A DNA stretch of 64,000 nt, from NCBI GenBank assembly GCA_019096195.1, contig JAGTXK010000105.1, positions 81,324 through 145,323 of the forward strand. Direction: 5' to 3'. Positions within the stretch are counted from its first letter, which is position 1; every line of letters starts with the position of its first letter. Of the stretch, positions 1 through 11,172 are shown piece after piece. The stretch is from Boletus sp. NGJ (lineage: Eukaryota; Basidiomycota; Agaricomycetes; Boletales; Boletaceae). Under the pieces are notes generated by a model. The model made no database searches. It was given only the letters and a program-made list of their open reading frames with translations, and was not told where the DNA came from. The translations under genes and the position numbers were made by a program.

Positions 1-1357
1 GGGCGCTGTGCCGCGCCAGTGAACTCGCCCGTGACGTGGGCGTGGAACGACACATGACTCTCGTGCAAGACACCTGACCATCGCTGGTTCTTGCCTTCAC
101 GTCTTGCACCTGTACGCAAAGCAACGGCGGTTTCCTACCCCGAGTCGGCGCCGTTCCTCTTTCTTCTCGATTCGATTTGTCAGACAGTGTAGAGCTCTTG
201 CGTGTCGACGCCGTCTTTGCCGTCCTCGTGGATGCAGCGTCCGATGTAACGGCCGCTGAGCCGCTGACACCACTTAATAAGGCTTTTGCGACCGACTCCA
301 TCCAGTTTCGTGGGAGTGGTGGGTGTACCTGGTGATCGTGATCGTCTATGGTAGCGCGGGAGTGTGGTTCGTAGTCAGATTCCGCGATATTATCTTCATC
401 GTTAAGGATGAACGTGCGACGCGTGCCATTTCGACGATCGCGTCCTAATGCATGCGCCCTCAAGGAAGTCTCTGACAATGCAGTGCGTTTGGCGAGTGGT
501 TGGATGTTTGGCGCTGACACCATATGGCGGAGATACGCGCGGGCATTAGGCGGATTTGGCTTAGAAGATGATGATTTGGATGAGTAATTATTATTAAGTT
601 GATGATGGTAACGGTTAATATGACGGTGATGATGCGCCCCGAGAGATGAGTGAGGATGTTGGGGTAGTCCTTGAGATGACTGGTGGAGCTGTGCGTCCGC
701 AGACAGGTCAACGTAGGTGCGGCGACGCAAGTTCTCAGAAGAGCCGTTGCGGGAGAGGGAAGCCATTGACGAAACACGTTTGGTTCTGCTGTCCCTGATG
801 TGTATTGCGTGAGCCAGTGGTGAAGGTGGAGGTGACCACGCATGTGAGGCAGATTGTTCAGGGTGGTCCTCCAAAGGAGCTGTTTCATGCGACAAGCTCG
901 AACCCCGACTCACGAGCCCAGCAAAGAAGTCGACGACGGCCCCAACACTTCCTCGCACACTATTTCCCGCATTTCCGGCGGCCGACCGTGCATTGCGGTC
1001 TGATTCGGGGGTGAAGACGCGAGTCTCTTTGTAGCCAGCTTCACGGAGGAGATCCTCAAGACACTCGTACGTTTTGGAAGTACCACGGCGGTGGAGGGGG
1101 ACCCTGCTAAGCGATTCTGGATAACGAGTTGTCGAGCGGCCTCTCTGGGGCGTCAAAGGGGCTTGCGAAGCGGTCGTATGGGTGGAAGTCGGCGTGGGAT
1201 GTGACGAAATTCCGGAATCACCCTGCGAAGAGACTGGTGTAAGAGAAGCCGCAGGCTGCCAGAAGCGCGAGGTCTATTAGTCTGCCGAGGAGCGGGTTGG
1301 GTGTACACGTACAATGTCCGTTTGGCGACCAATGCCTCGTGCAGGTGCTGCAGTCAT
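1..1357 (-). CDS. Uncharacterised Ser/Arg/His-rich protein, C-terminus cut by window edge
   Basis: Two exons give one continuous frame. Exon 1 is 1357-1313 (15 codons starting MTAAPARGIGRQ). A 57-bp intron at 1312-1256 has a GTACGT donor, a CTAAT branch site and a CAG acceptor. Exon 2 then runs from 1255 off the left edge without a stop, for more than 415 codons. The long uninterrupted frame is the main evidence, because random frames here stop often. The protein is rich in Ser, Arg, Thr and Pro. It contains a short ordered-looking patch (YECLEDLLREAGYKETRVF) around residue 75 and a His/Asn-rich stretch (HHHRHINRYHHQLNNN) near residue 235. I recognise no domain; nuclear or signalling disorder is only a guess. 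A TATAAA box lies about 82 bp upstream of the ATG. The true C-terminus lies outside the window. Confidence 0.72.
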
Positions 1358-2992
1358 GATCTCGATTGTTGGCTAGCACGCGCGAGATGGAGGACGCCAG
1401 ACCTCCCCAGCTGCTAGACGATCCTGACGCTAGAACGGTTTATATGTAGGAAAGGAGAAGAATAGAGAGTGATGGTGGTGGTGGACGTCAATGCGGGGTC
1501 ATCCGCTCGCGAGTGCACTGCTCAGTGGCGCCGACCGAGTCCGCACATGATGCATGATGGATCAAACCGGCCCTTTCCACTGGCTACAGCTATCACAGTT
1601 CCTCATTTCTCTTAATCACTGACGTGTCTTCGAGTTCATCGAGGCTGACGCTTTCTACAATGTCATGTACAAGCTATACGGCGCTGACATCGACACACTT
1701 CACGATGGCAGCTTTGACCTCATATGCCAGGGCTTGGCACAAAGCGAATTACTCTCCACCTTCACTTCCCCTGGACGACCACACCGACCACACTTGCAGG
1801 TAAATCACGTATGTGGTTCGTCCACAACCTTCAAACAATGGAGCCACCGAGCCATGCGTCCACAGCCAAAGCTTGCCGACATACAAGGGTTCGGGACACA
1901 AACATGCACGGAATAGTGAAAAGGCGTACGCAACGTGTTGGAAAATTTCTCTTGCACAGGTAGAGCGCCATCCTGAAACACCGAATGTGATCATCAACAT
2001 CAAGCTGTCCCTTACCACTCAAGAGTGGCACTGGCGTCGTACCATTAAGTTGCAAGATGGTGACAAGAATACATAAAGAAGAACAACTTCTGAATCCGGG
2101 ACCTGTGCGATAGTACCAGGGTATCGGTCGACCTGTCTTTACGTCGCACCGCGAACTCACCTCTCAACTCCGTCAGGAATTGACGGAACAGCGAAGAATC
2201 ACCAAGGAAGCACTTACAAACACTGGACGTATTCCATCTTCCAGTCTGACGAGAAGTGTACCAACCTCATTTGTGCCACAGGGAAACAAGTTCAGCGTTG
2301 TGATTGCAATACCTCTGGGAACTAAGATAATGCCTTAACTTCCACAGATGTTGAAATAACCCCACGTTCCGTCTTCCAACCGTCACGTAATAGGGCTTCT
2401 CATTCGGTCGTGTCACTTTCGGCCAGACTGGCCAGTCACTCGAACGATGCGCGCGAAAGTTGAGTAGTCGCTAACGTTTGTCACCTACGAATTTCCATAG
2501 ACGAGTGGGCAGCGCCTCGCAAATAAACGTCACTCGCAAAACGAAAGTGTCGCCGATACCAACACAGCACACAATGTATCAGAAGTTCTGCAACGACTTT
2601 GAAACGGTCTGCCGAGTCAAGTTTGGGTTTCACCAAAGTTACCAGTACGCGACTGTGACGGATCATGCTACACGGCCACCATTAGATCACATATCGGACA
2701 ACGGAATACGAACCAGTGCCCGGAGGAGAGCCGCAAGTTTGTCCCGACTGAGATAGATATGTCTAAAGGTAGGTCGTTCCGAGAAGCCTAACTACAAGAA
2801 ATGTGTCTTCTCTGGGGAAGATGTGGTGGAATATATGTTGTTTGGGTTAAACATTAAGTGAGATTCTAACTAGTGCTGTAATTCACTGGGCCTATGCACA
2901 GATCCAACATTCAGTATCGTTAGGATCCGCAGCGGTGATCAGATTGTTTTGCAGAGAGAATGGATTCTGCACCATTAATGTTTTGACCTGTC
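1358..2992. other. Intergenic stretch, no gene recognised
   Basis: About 1.6 kb between the left-edge gene start and the 3' end of UBA4. Only short open frames (up to about 110 codons) occur on both strands. They overlap one another, show no recognisable domains and could not be joined by plausible introns into a longer protein. The left part must hold the left-edge gene promoter and the right end the UBA4 3' UTR. I see no repeat or RNA gene. Confidence 0.5.
1439..1444 (-). promoter_or_regulatory. TATA-like box upstream of the left-edge gene
   Basis: TATAAA on the minus strand, about 82 bp before the ATG at 1357. Position and sequence fit a core promoter, but a 6-base match in a moderately AT-poor region is weak evidence. 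Confidence 0.3.
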
Positions 2993-4498
2993 TCAGTACA
3001 CTGGAAATTGTGGATCCACATATTTTGCCCATGCACGTAACCCCCCTATAACATCTTTCACATCAAACACTGGGTTGAATTCACGAAGTGCTTCCGCCGC
3101 GATCTGCGAATCATTACCGAGTCGACACAAGACCACAATCTTCGAGCTGACACTGGGTGGTAGATGGGCAGAGGGATCTGCGAGCAGTTGTGGAAGTGGA
3201 ATGCCTATATGAAATTTGTGAACGATACTGGGAGGATAATGCAAATCAAACTTACTTAGTGAACCCGGTAAACGGCATATACCGAATTCAGTCTTGGGAC
3301 GAACATCAAGCAACACGCATTGTTCCTGCGATTGCAGTATTCGTAACTCCTGAAAGTAGTTGAGACTGTTCTTTTCAGCGCGGAGCTGAACACCTTACTT
3401 GAACAGAGATGCGGTCACCAGGATTTCCTGAAATTGAACCCCTTGCTTCCCAATCGGGACGGGGTCCCCCACAAAATGCGATGTAGTCAGTCTCATGAAT
3501 GGCACCCAGTCTCAGTCCATCTACCCCACAGGCAGCACATGTTGGTTTTCGTGCCCTTAGCTTGATGGTCCGGAACAGTGGCATTGACATAGCAGAGAAC
3601 AACATAAGGGAGGCTTTACCATCTGCGCTAATGACTTGTCTCAGGGGGACGAGCATCAGAGGCATTGTACACACCATGCAGACCGGCGAGGATCTTGATA
3701 GTCTCCAATGCTTGCATGACACCGATGACACCCGTAACAGCACCTAGGATACCCATCTCTTCACAACTCCCAGACATCTCTGGAGCAGGAGGTTTGGGAA
3801 ATATGCAACGATAACAGGGTCCCGACTCGCCGAGGTTGTAGATACAGAGCTGACCCTCGTATTTTTGGGCGGCACCACTGACCAGAGGTCTCCTGAGTCG
3901 AACGGCGGTGTCGGACAGAAGATACCTGGTCGGCACATTGTCTGTGCAATCAAGAATTACATCATATGGCTGCAAGAGCGCCACCGCGTTGGACGAGTTT
4001 ATCGCCTCATTGATGGGTTCCACTCGAATCGTCGAGTTGATTCTAAGGGGATATCATAAGGAGAGGAACGAGCCTGTAGTAGACACTCACTTTTTGATAG
4101 CAGCTTCCGCTGAAAGTACTTTGGACATGCCGATCGTCCCCTCATTGTGGAGTACCTGTCTCTGTATGTTGGAAAGTTCGACTGTATCATGATCAATAAT
4201 AGCTATTCGACCTAGTTCCGACTGGTAATTACGCTGATACCGCGTCGGAGAGGAAATGCTTGCCAACACCGGCAGCGGCAAGGTACTGGAGTGCAGGGCA
4301 TCCAAGACCTCCCGCACCAACTACGGCTACCGACGCGCGTTGCAGCTTGATTTGACCTTAAAGCGCCTGAATGCCTGAACAATAGAAGGAAGCATGTAAA
4401 GGACCTTGCAAACCGAAGTTGTCCAGTATCATTTGTCGGCCATAGCGAGGGTAGTCGTCGATGTGGGCTAGTCTCGGCCAACTTGCGTCGTCCATCAT
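2993..4498 (-). CDS. UBA4: UBA4/MOCS3-type adenylyltransferase-sulfurtransferase
   Basis: This protein activates the ubiquitin-like sulfur carrier URM1 by adenylation and thiolates it for tRNA wobble-uridine thiolation. The related role in molybdopterin synthesis belongs to MOCS3. Spliced in about six exons it reads: N-terminal [10 protein letters not shown], nucleotide-binding [23 protein letters not shown], the DCTDN motif, a catalytic-Cys region [10 protein letters not shown], CxxC pairs (CYRC, CAAC) for zinc, and a C-terminal rhodanese domain with active-site loop CRLGNDS ending [17 protein letters not shown]. Both half-enzymes look intact. I chose the ATG pair at 4498, because it precedes the conserved YGRQM block by about 15 residues, as in fungal homologues. 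One intron (4212-4263) uses a GC-AG border (see findings). The start is only 67 bp from the divergent APC10 gene. Confidence 0.93.
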
Positions 4499-4565
4499 CG
4501 TGGTACAGTACTCGGAGCCTGAATGGTAATAGGAGCTGCATACTCTGGGTCCTGACACAACCAAC
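4499..4565. promoter_or_regulatory. Short bidirectional upstream region, UBA4 / APC10
   Basis: Only 67 bp separate the chosen start codons of two divergent genes, so the core promoters and 5' UTRs must overlap each other or the coding ends. If APC10 actually starts at the downstream in-frame ATG near 4699, the shared region is about 200 bp. No clear TATA box is seen. Confidence 0.45.
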
Positions 4566-5496
4566 ATGTCCACACCTACTGGCAGCATACGCAACGATGT
4601 ACCAAATGTCATCAATTCCACACCGTCTGCCGTAGCTAATATGCCCAAGGACGGTCTGCCCATTATGCACCAAAGTTTGCCCTCGTGTTTGCCACCCGGA
4701 ATGACTATCCAGGGACTGAAACAAACCCTAGGTCGTATACAACCCATCCTTCCATGGCCAGATATCGGTCGTATCGCCAAGTGGTCTGTCTCCTCGTATA
4801 AATTTGGTTTTGGTGCGGAGTGCTTGAGAGACGGTGACCCGGACACCTTCTGGCAGTCAGTGCTTTCACTGCTGATTCAATTGCTGCATGTTTGAGCTTC
4901 GAGTAAGTTCCGATGGTCCCCAGCCTCACTTCATCACTATAGAGTTCCCTCGCAAAGTCGCAATTCAGGTCGATTCAATTTCCTTCCTTTGCTTTCCGAA
5001 GACCTGATTACCGGGCTGCTCAGAAACTCAGCATATATCTCAGTTGGCCACTAGATGACTCTTACACACCATCAACCTTGGCGATTCGTGCCGGCACCGG
5101 TCCAAGTGATCTTCAAGATGTTCGAGTAGCTTCCCTCGACAAACCTGACGGCTGGATCACTTTTGATGTGTCGTCAGAACTAAGTGAAGACGGAACCACC
5201 TAGTGAGTTTCTCGGTTGACTAACAGTTGTTGCTGTACTGAGGAGTGCTGTTCTCCAGCAAGCCGGTCCATGCCTATGTCCTCCAAATCATTATTGTAGC
5301 AAACCACATGAATGGTAAAGACACCCATATCCGTGGGCTGAAAATTCTTGGACCTATCGAGTGCGTAAATTCGTTACTCAGCTGGTCGAGTTACAAGCCT
5401 GATCATTTGAGACTCGTTAGGGACAATGTCACAGATGATGATGATCCATTCCCTTTCACGTCTCCTGCATTCAAAATGTATGCAACAATTCGATAG
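4566..5496 (+). CDS. APC10: Anaphase-promoting complex subunit 10 (Doc1)
   Basis: This is a substrate-receptor subunit of the APC/C ubiquitin ligase, binding D-box degrons together with Cdc20/Cdh1. About five exons join into a DOC-domain protein: KWSVSSYKFGFG, ECLRDGDPDTFW, SDGPQPHF, DDSYTPSTLAIRAG, DKPDGWITF, IIVANHMNGKDTHIRGLKI. It ends in Ile-Arg immediately before TAG, the conserved IR tail that docks on the TPR subunit APC3/Cdc27. The first intron is 4856-4907. The N-terminal 40-50 residues before the DOC domain are not conserved. ATG 4566 gives the longest form, but the ATG near 4699 (MTIQGLKQTL) is also possible. The C-terminal linker has an acidic DDDD run, possibly giving spacing for the IR tail. 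Confidence 0.93.
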
Positions 5497-6286
5497 ATTA
5501 CTTATCCCAACTCTACATTACCCGTGTTCTAAAATGTATAACAGCGTGTCTCATAATATCATTCGCTAACAGCAATAAACCAAACCTGGACCACAGCAAT
5601 TAATCGTGAAATCGACCGTTATTTACTATGTTGGTACGATGGGACATGCTGCACACGGTCGGGAGCATGTCCAGTGTAATCGTGGGAACCCGACAAAACG
5701 ACTCCCACCCGTAGGAAGTCTTGGCTTGACTTATACGTCACCTAACCTTAACCATGGAACAGGGTTTCGTTGTTTTTCTCCCCCCCGGGGCCAGGGATGC
5801 CCGTAGGGCAATGTTCTTAACTAATGGTGGCTCTTGGTGGCTCTTGGGCCCTTAATTTGCTTAAATAACTCCGGGGTCAGCTCACTTCGTTTCATAGATT
5901 GGGGCAAGGTATGGGGTGTAACGTGCCAACAAACCATCTTTTGCAGGTGTATCATCGCTCAGACGCAAAGGGACCTCTGAGTCATAACTAGTTGAGGTGC
6001 GAGCCCGAAATCACAGGGGAAGATGACATTCTGCCAGCTTTTGTTCCGCTCCGGGCTCTGCGGGCGGCGGCCGTCCCCTGGCAAATTGCACATAGGACCT
6101 GCATTTCAGTGTGGCGGCGCGCTGAATGCCCACTGTCAAGCCGTAATATATGTGGTACATGATGTATCATATCGACACTAAATCCTATTCTCGTGGCTGC
6201 GTCCAATGCCATCGAATGGGATATAAGTCATTGTTTGAAGCCAGGCGAGCGAACATAGTATCCCCCCGACCCTCTCGGAGTCAGGT
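5497..6286. other. Intergenic stretch, APC10 to FAD oxidase
   Basis: About 0.8 kb with no convincing gene on either strand. A small tandem duplication (ggtggctcttg twice) lies near 5826-5847, beside a C/G-rich run. A TATA-like element (gatataag) about 65 bp before the oxidase ATG is the only promoter-like sign. Confidence 0.5.
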
Positions 6287-8318
6287 ATGATTCACGCTAC
6301 TCTCCTCTTCATTGCGATGGCAACCACGGGCAGCGCCATGAGGCACACTTTCGTTGGCGATGCACAGAGAATGCTCTCCCAGTCCAGCCTTTTCTCGAGC
6401 GAGACATGCCGGGAAATTGCAACCTCTGTTTCTACGGCATCAGAAGTCTACGATGTCGGTTCGTTATTCTCTATATCGCTCACATTTGAGTCCACATTCA
6501 AGCATGATACTCGTTGCAGAATCGGTTAGCTACAGTGAAGATATCAGTCACTGGGCATCATCGAGCACCCAGGTTGCAGCGTGCTCGTTCGAGCCTGGTA
6601 CACCCGAAGATGTCGGTATTGCAGTAAGCACACTCTACTAAATTCATGACCTTTTATTCGATGATGTATCTAGCTGCGAATTCTGGGCCAAACAAATACC
6701 CCATTTGCGGTTCGTATCATTTGCTCTCGGAATAGTTCAAAACCTGTAATGCATCCCTACAGATCAAGGGTGGTGGTCACACCGCTAACCCAGGGTTTTC
6801 GTCAACTGTAGGAGTCCAAATAACGATGTCGAGGTTCTCCGACGTTGTTTACGACTCCACGGCACAAACGGCTACGATAGGGGCGGGTCTGATCTGGGAT
6901 AATGTTTACATGGCACTTGAGCCACATGGAGTGAATGTCGTTGGCGGACGAGTGTCCGGTGTGGGTGTTGCTGGATTTACGCTCGGGGGAGGTATGTTCG
7001 GAAAGGCGTGTACGACTGAAAGATACTTTAACGGTATTCATAGGCTATTCGTGGCTTACAAACCAATATGGCTTAACCATTGACACTGTGCAAACTTTTG
7101 AATTGGTCGTGCCGAATGGCACAGTCCTGAACGTTACAGAAACATCAAGTCCTGATCTATTCTTCGCTCTGAAAGTATGTGCTTTTCTGAAGATGACATG
7201 GTAACCTTGTTGATCCCTTCGTAGGGTGGCCTGAATAACTTTGTACGCAAAAATATTCTGCCATTGACTCGCTGCTAATCGTTGTTCAGGGTATTGTAAC
7301 TAGGTTCACATTAAAGACGTTCCCGCAGACGAAAGTCTGGGTACGTATGGATTGTCCCTAATACCTATCCAGATGACCTAACCCAAGATATAAAGGGGGG
7401 TTTCATTACCTATACCGCGAACGTGCTAGACGAGGTTAACCTAGCGACGGCGAATTTTGCAGCAAACAACACGGATCCCAAGGCTGCGATACTCCCAACA
7501 TATAACCACCTCCTTGGTCAGGTGATTCCTTTTTGCAGCATCCTCTTTAGAATCCAGTTTTAACAGATTTGCTCGTCCCATGCTAGCCTGGCGTGTCCGC
7601 AATCCTCTTCTACGACGCGCCAACACCACCCGCCGGAATCTTTGACGAATTTCTAGCAATTCGCTCGTTCACGCGGGATGTTTCGACACGGTCCTTCTCC
7701 TCTTTTGTACAGTCTTCACATGCAACTGCAACTTCTGGAACACGGTAAGCGCACCTCTTGTCGAAGCTGTGAGAAGATCCCAAATGCATCTATAGAGCCA
7801 TCTTCAACTCGATTTCTCTGACGAATTATCCGCTCTCCTTGCTTCAGTCCATCGTCAACGAGTCCATCGTAAGTAGATTGTCTCTCATTCCCTGTAATGA
7901 GTTGCTGACCGTTCCACTCCAGCATTGGGGGGAAAACCTTCCGGATTCTGTGTTTTTCATTTCTTATGATGTAGAACCTTTTCTCCCCACGCTCTTCACC
8001 CACCATATGACTCCGTCGGCGTACCCGCCTGACCGTACTCGGGGTCTCTTCCCGCTCAACATCTACTATGCATGGCTGTCGTCGGAAGATGACGAACTCG
8101 TTCACGATGCGATACGAACGAGCGCGAAGACGCTCCAAGCACATGCTATCGCTGACGGTCAGAGTGACATCGCCGACGCGGCTGTATATCCCAACTATGC
8201 CATGTTTGATACGCCACTGGTCAGCTTGTATGGTGCGAACCTACCGAGGTTACAGGCGATCAAAGCGGTGGTAGACCCGGGGAACGTTATGGGTCTTGCT
8301 GGCGGTTTCAAGTTTTGA
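6287..8318 (+). CDS. Secreted FAD-linked oxidase (berberine-bridge-enzyme-like)
   Basis: Flavin-dependent oxidase of the PCMH/BBE family. It probably oxidises sugars, alcohols or secondary metabolites in the secretory pathway or outside the cell; the substrate is unknown. A signal peptide (MIHATLLFIAMATTGSAM) is followed by an FAD-binding domain spread over about a dozen short exons. Visible motifs are IKGGGHTANPGFSST (the His is the usual covalent FAD ligand), TIGAGLIWDNVY, GGRVSGVGVAGFTLGGG, LTNQYGLTID and GGLNNFGIVTRFT. The C-terminal BBE segment is present with YPNYAMFDTPL and NVMGLAGGFKF at the end. No second cysteinyl FAD site is obvious, suggesting mono-covalent attachment. One exon is only 18 nt (7225-7242) and another 36 nt. 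The frame is intact once spliced, so it looks functional. Confidence 0.9.
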
Positions 8319-9362
8319 TATCATTTCGACGCGTACTTGTACTTGTATAGTATGTCAATCCTGGCTTGCCATCAGTATCCAGTGCAACCTCTCCTTGGAG
8401 AACGTGGGTGATAACGTATATGAAGATGCCAAGAGCTAGCGGACTCGGAATCAACTTCTCTTAGTAGTGGCGTTACCCTTGCATGGTGTTTTGCACAAGT
8501 TCCTCGTTAAACAATAGTCCCATTATGGTGTGTAATTCTTCGTGTCGTTCTTGTTCTGCTATATTCGACTGGTGCAAGGGTCCATGTCAAATCCACCGCC
8601 AGATCACAGTCAATCAACGCGAATCCACCTCGGTAGATTAGCCAAGGTTCATCACTCCCATATTTACTCACTGGCCAGTAAATACCATGAATTTCAGCGC
8701 ACGATCGAGTGTATGTCGACAAGGGATAGCTCTGAAAGTGAAAAACACGGAGAGCAAATCCAATGCAGCAGCACAGATCCACTCTGAATTCCAGCTGAGT
8801 TTACCGTGCGGAAGAGGAGAATACATCATCAGCTACAACGACCACCACATGGTGGGATCAATCTGTAAAGCGGCCTCTGAGTGAGGGTTTGTGGATGATG
8901 TGGATGTGAATGGCACTTATCTGATGGGCTCAGGCATGATGATCAGGAAGACATCGCGGTCGAAGAAGAAATATGTCGGAGTCTGAAAATGCGACACGAT
9001 GCGGGAAGCGCGTCTGCATCACGTGACTAATAAGCATTCGTTCCAACTTCAAAGCACTGATTCATTGATTGGACCGAAGATTGAAATATTGACGGACAGG
9101 ATCGATTGTCAGCTTCGGACCAAGTAAATGAATGTCCGGCACACCATGTAAGTCAAAGACAACAGTATTACCAGATCACCCACCACTACCCGACACACAA
9201 GTGGCCACGGAACGGACAAACGTGACAATGTAGATGTGATCCCAATCCGTTATGCCATATCTATTTCACTAGTTGACTTATGCCTTGTATCTGTGGAAAG
9301 AGCAGTTATCTACAGTGAATAAGGACTATGTTACTAGTAGTCTTGTTGACCACCTGTTCGGC
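8319..9362. other. Intergenic stretch, no gene recognised
   Basis: About 1 kb between the FAD oxidase stop and the 3' end of the damaged gene on the other strand. Open frames are short and shadow one another. No tRNA, repeat or domain was seen. Confidence 0.5.
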
Positions 9363-11172
9363 CTACGTCTCTCCAACGTATATCAGCGGTTTGCGGGCGT
9401 TAGAACAATGGTAATAGCGATAACCGCGCTCCTCTCCTTCGGGTGGAGAAGACACCGCTGGCTCAAGAATTGGCGCGCGCAGTTCTCGCTCCGCAGGGTC
9501 GACGGAACGGGGTTCGTGAATAGCATTACGGTCCACAAAAATAGGTGCACGCGCACCCTCGTCGAGATAGTGGTTCAACGAGCGCTGCTCGCAGCCCGTT
9601 TCATCCGATAGGACCACCTGCCCCAACATATCCGTACTTGCGTGAAGGCAGCGGCTTGATGACGTCTCTTCCCTGGTGGGGTGTACCACAGCCGCATACA
9701 CGCCCTGAATATGAGCGCCACGTCTTAGTTCGTGCCATCCCATTCTTTCCACAAGGTACCCACGCCTTTTCATCAGATCGACATCCTCGTCCTCTCTGCG
9801 AGGGGTTTCCAGAGTGATGGTGAGTGAATTGGCAAGTGTCTGGTAATACGTTTCAAAGTTAGGGATGTGCGTATCATCCACGTTAATGGAGATCGTGAAT
9901 GCTGCGCTCGTCGTTGTAACAACTTTGTTTGCTTGAATCTCGTCCGAAGTTAAATTTGGCATTATGACACTGATTCCAGCATTACGTTGGCGGGAACACC
10001 GTGGCGGCCACATATTCATATTGAATGGTTGTTTGTCGCTGTCTGATGTTGCACGTAACACTGATGTTTGTTTTGGGACGTATCCGCGTCAACATCCGAC
10101 ATGTCATACTCGGCAGCCCATTTCGATGACAAGTCTGGCATTACACATGCCAAGACGTTCAACGGCGCAGAGAATGTGCGTGCAAATCCAGTCCGGGTAA
10201 TGATTGCGGCGACAATGTGACCCTTTGTTCTTAGTGTCGTGCGATCAATGGGGTGAGAACAACATGAATTGCCTGAATCATACCTGCAGCAAACGTGAAA
10301 CCAGAATCGGTACTGAGTTCTATTGAGTAGTTGGCAGTGGGTTCTCCCATACCACCAAATGAGATTGGCTTGAGTCTTACTGTCGCCGAGGTCAGCCCTT
10401 GAGAGGCGTGAGCCGGATCATATAGGGGCCGGAAAGCTGTGAATCCTGCGGATATCTCTTTCGTCGTTCCGTTGGAGAAGGATATTTGAGCAAAGTACTC
10501 ATATATCCACTCGACATGCGCGATCTAAAGCACGGAGTATGAGGATCGTTCGTTATATTCAAATTCGACCAACCTCATGTTCCATGGGCCATGCTCGTAT
10601 TGTCGAGAGCTGGGGGGAAGTTCGTGGACGGAACGAAGATCGAAAAATCTTGTATAGCGTCACGAAGAGCATCGTTGTTACTGCTCCCATGATATTGATG
10701 GGTTGCATTGTTTCAAAGACTGCCCTCTCCTCTTATCGAACGATCCATAGAGCCTCGTTAGTGATGGTCTTTTCATACGCTTCTTTGACACTTTTATTAA
10801 CAAAGCGCGACGGAACCCAGAGTGATGGATTTGAATAGTCATATTTCGGACGTTCAGGATTCAGCCGTTTCATGTCCTCCCGAAAACGCCTGTTTGAACG
10901 AGTCGACACGTCAAAAAAAAGTGCTGTAGACAATGATAGGAGCTGTACAAAGCTTTCACAAAGGACCTTTCCTTGAATTGCAATCCCAACGAAACATTTT
11001 CGATAGCAGGATATTCAGCGCTTATCTTCACCCTCGCGTCGCCTTGCACGACGGCATTTGGAGTGAAATCAGGTGCTCTGACCCATGCTTGAGCATTACA
11101 CTCACAATACCCGTGTGAGCCGTGCCCAGCAGGGCTAGGAAAGTGAGGATACCCTGGAATGGTTTTGTGCGC
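9363..11172 (-). pseudogene. Damaged gene, possibly an arrestin-like beta-rich protein
   Basis: The order on the minus strand is: start MRTKPFQGILTFLALLGT (hydrophobic, signal-like), VKISAEYPAIENVSLGLQF, KYDYSNPSLWVPSRFV, YEKTITNEALWIVR, FVPSTNFPPALDN, WIYEYFAQISFSNGTT, AGFTAFRPLYDP, then FTISINVDDTHIPNFETYYQTL and a 140-residue low-complexity tail. The middle is broken. The frame reads IVR-stop(TAA, 10733-10735)-EERAVFE, where a glutamate codon would be expected. The next block (STNFPPALDN) is in another frame and runs into TGA without a splice donor. Two repeated beta-rich halves suggest an arrestin-like fold, but this is a weak family guess. If unusual splicing avoids the stops, it could still be a gene. 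Confidence 0.5.

Noticed and set aside
4358-4846. Longer N-terminus for UBA4 read upstream of 4498
   Set aside because: The extra residues are antisense to APC10 coding sequence, and conserved UBA4 homology begins only at YPRYGRQM.
7716-8144. 142-codon minus-strand frame over the FAD oxidase
   Set aside because: It is antisense to exons of a well-supported gene on the other strand; codon structure follows the plus-strand gene.
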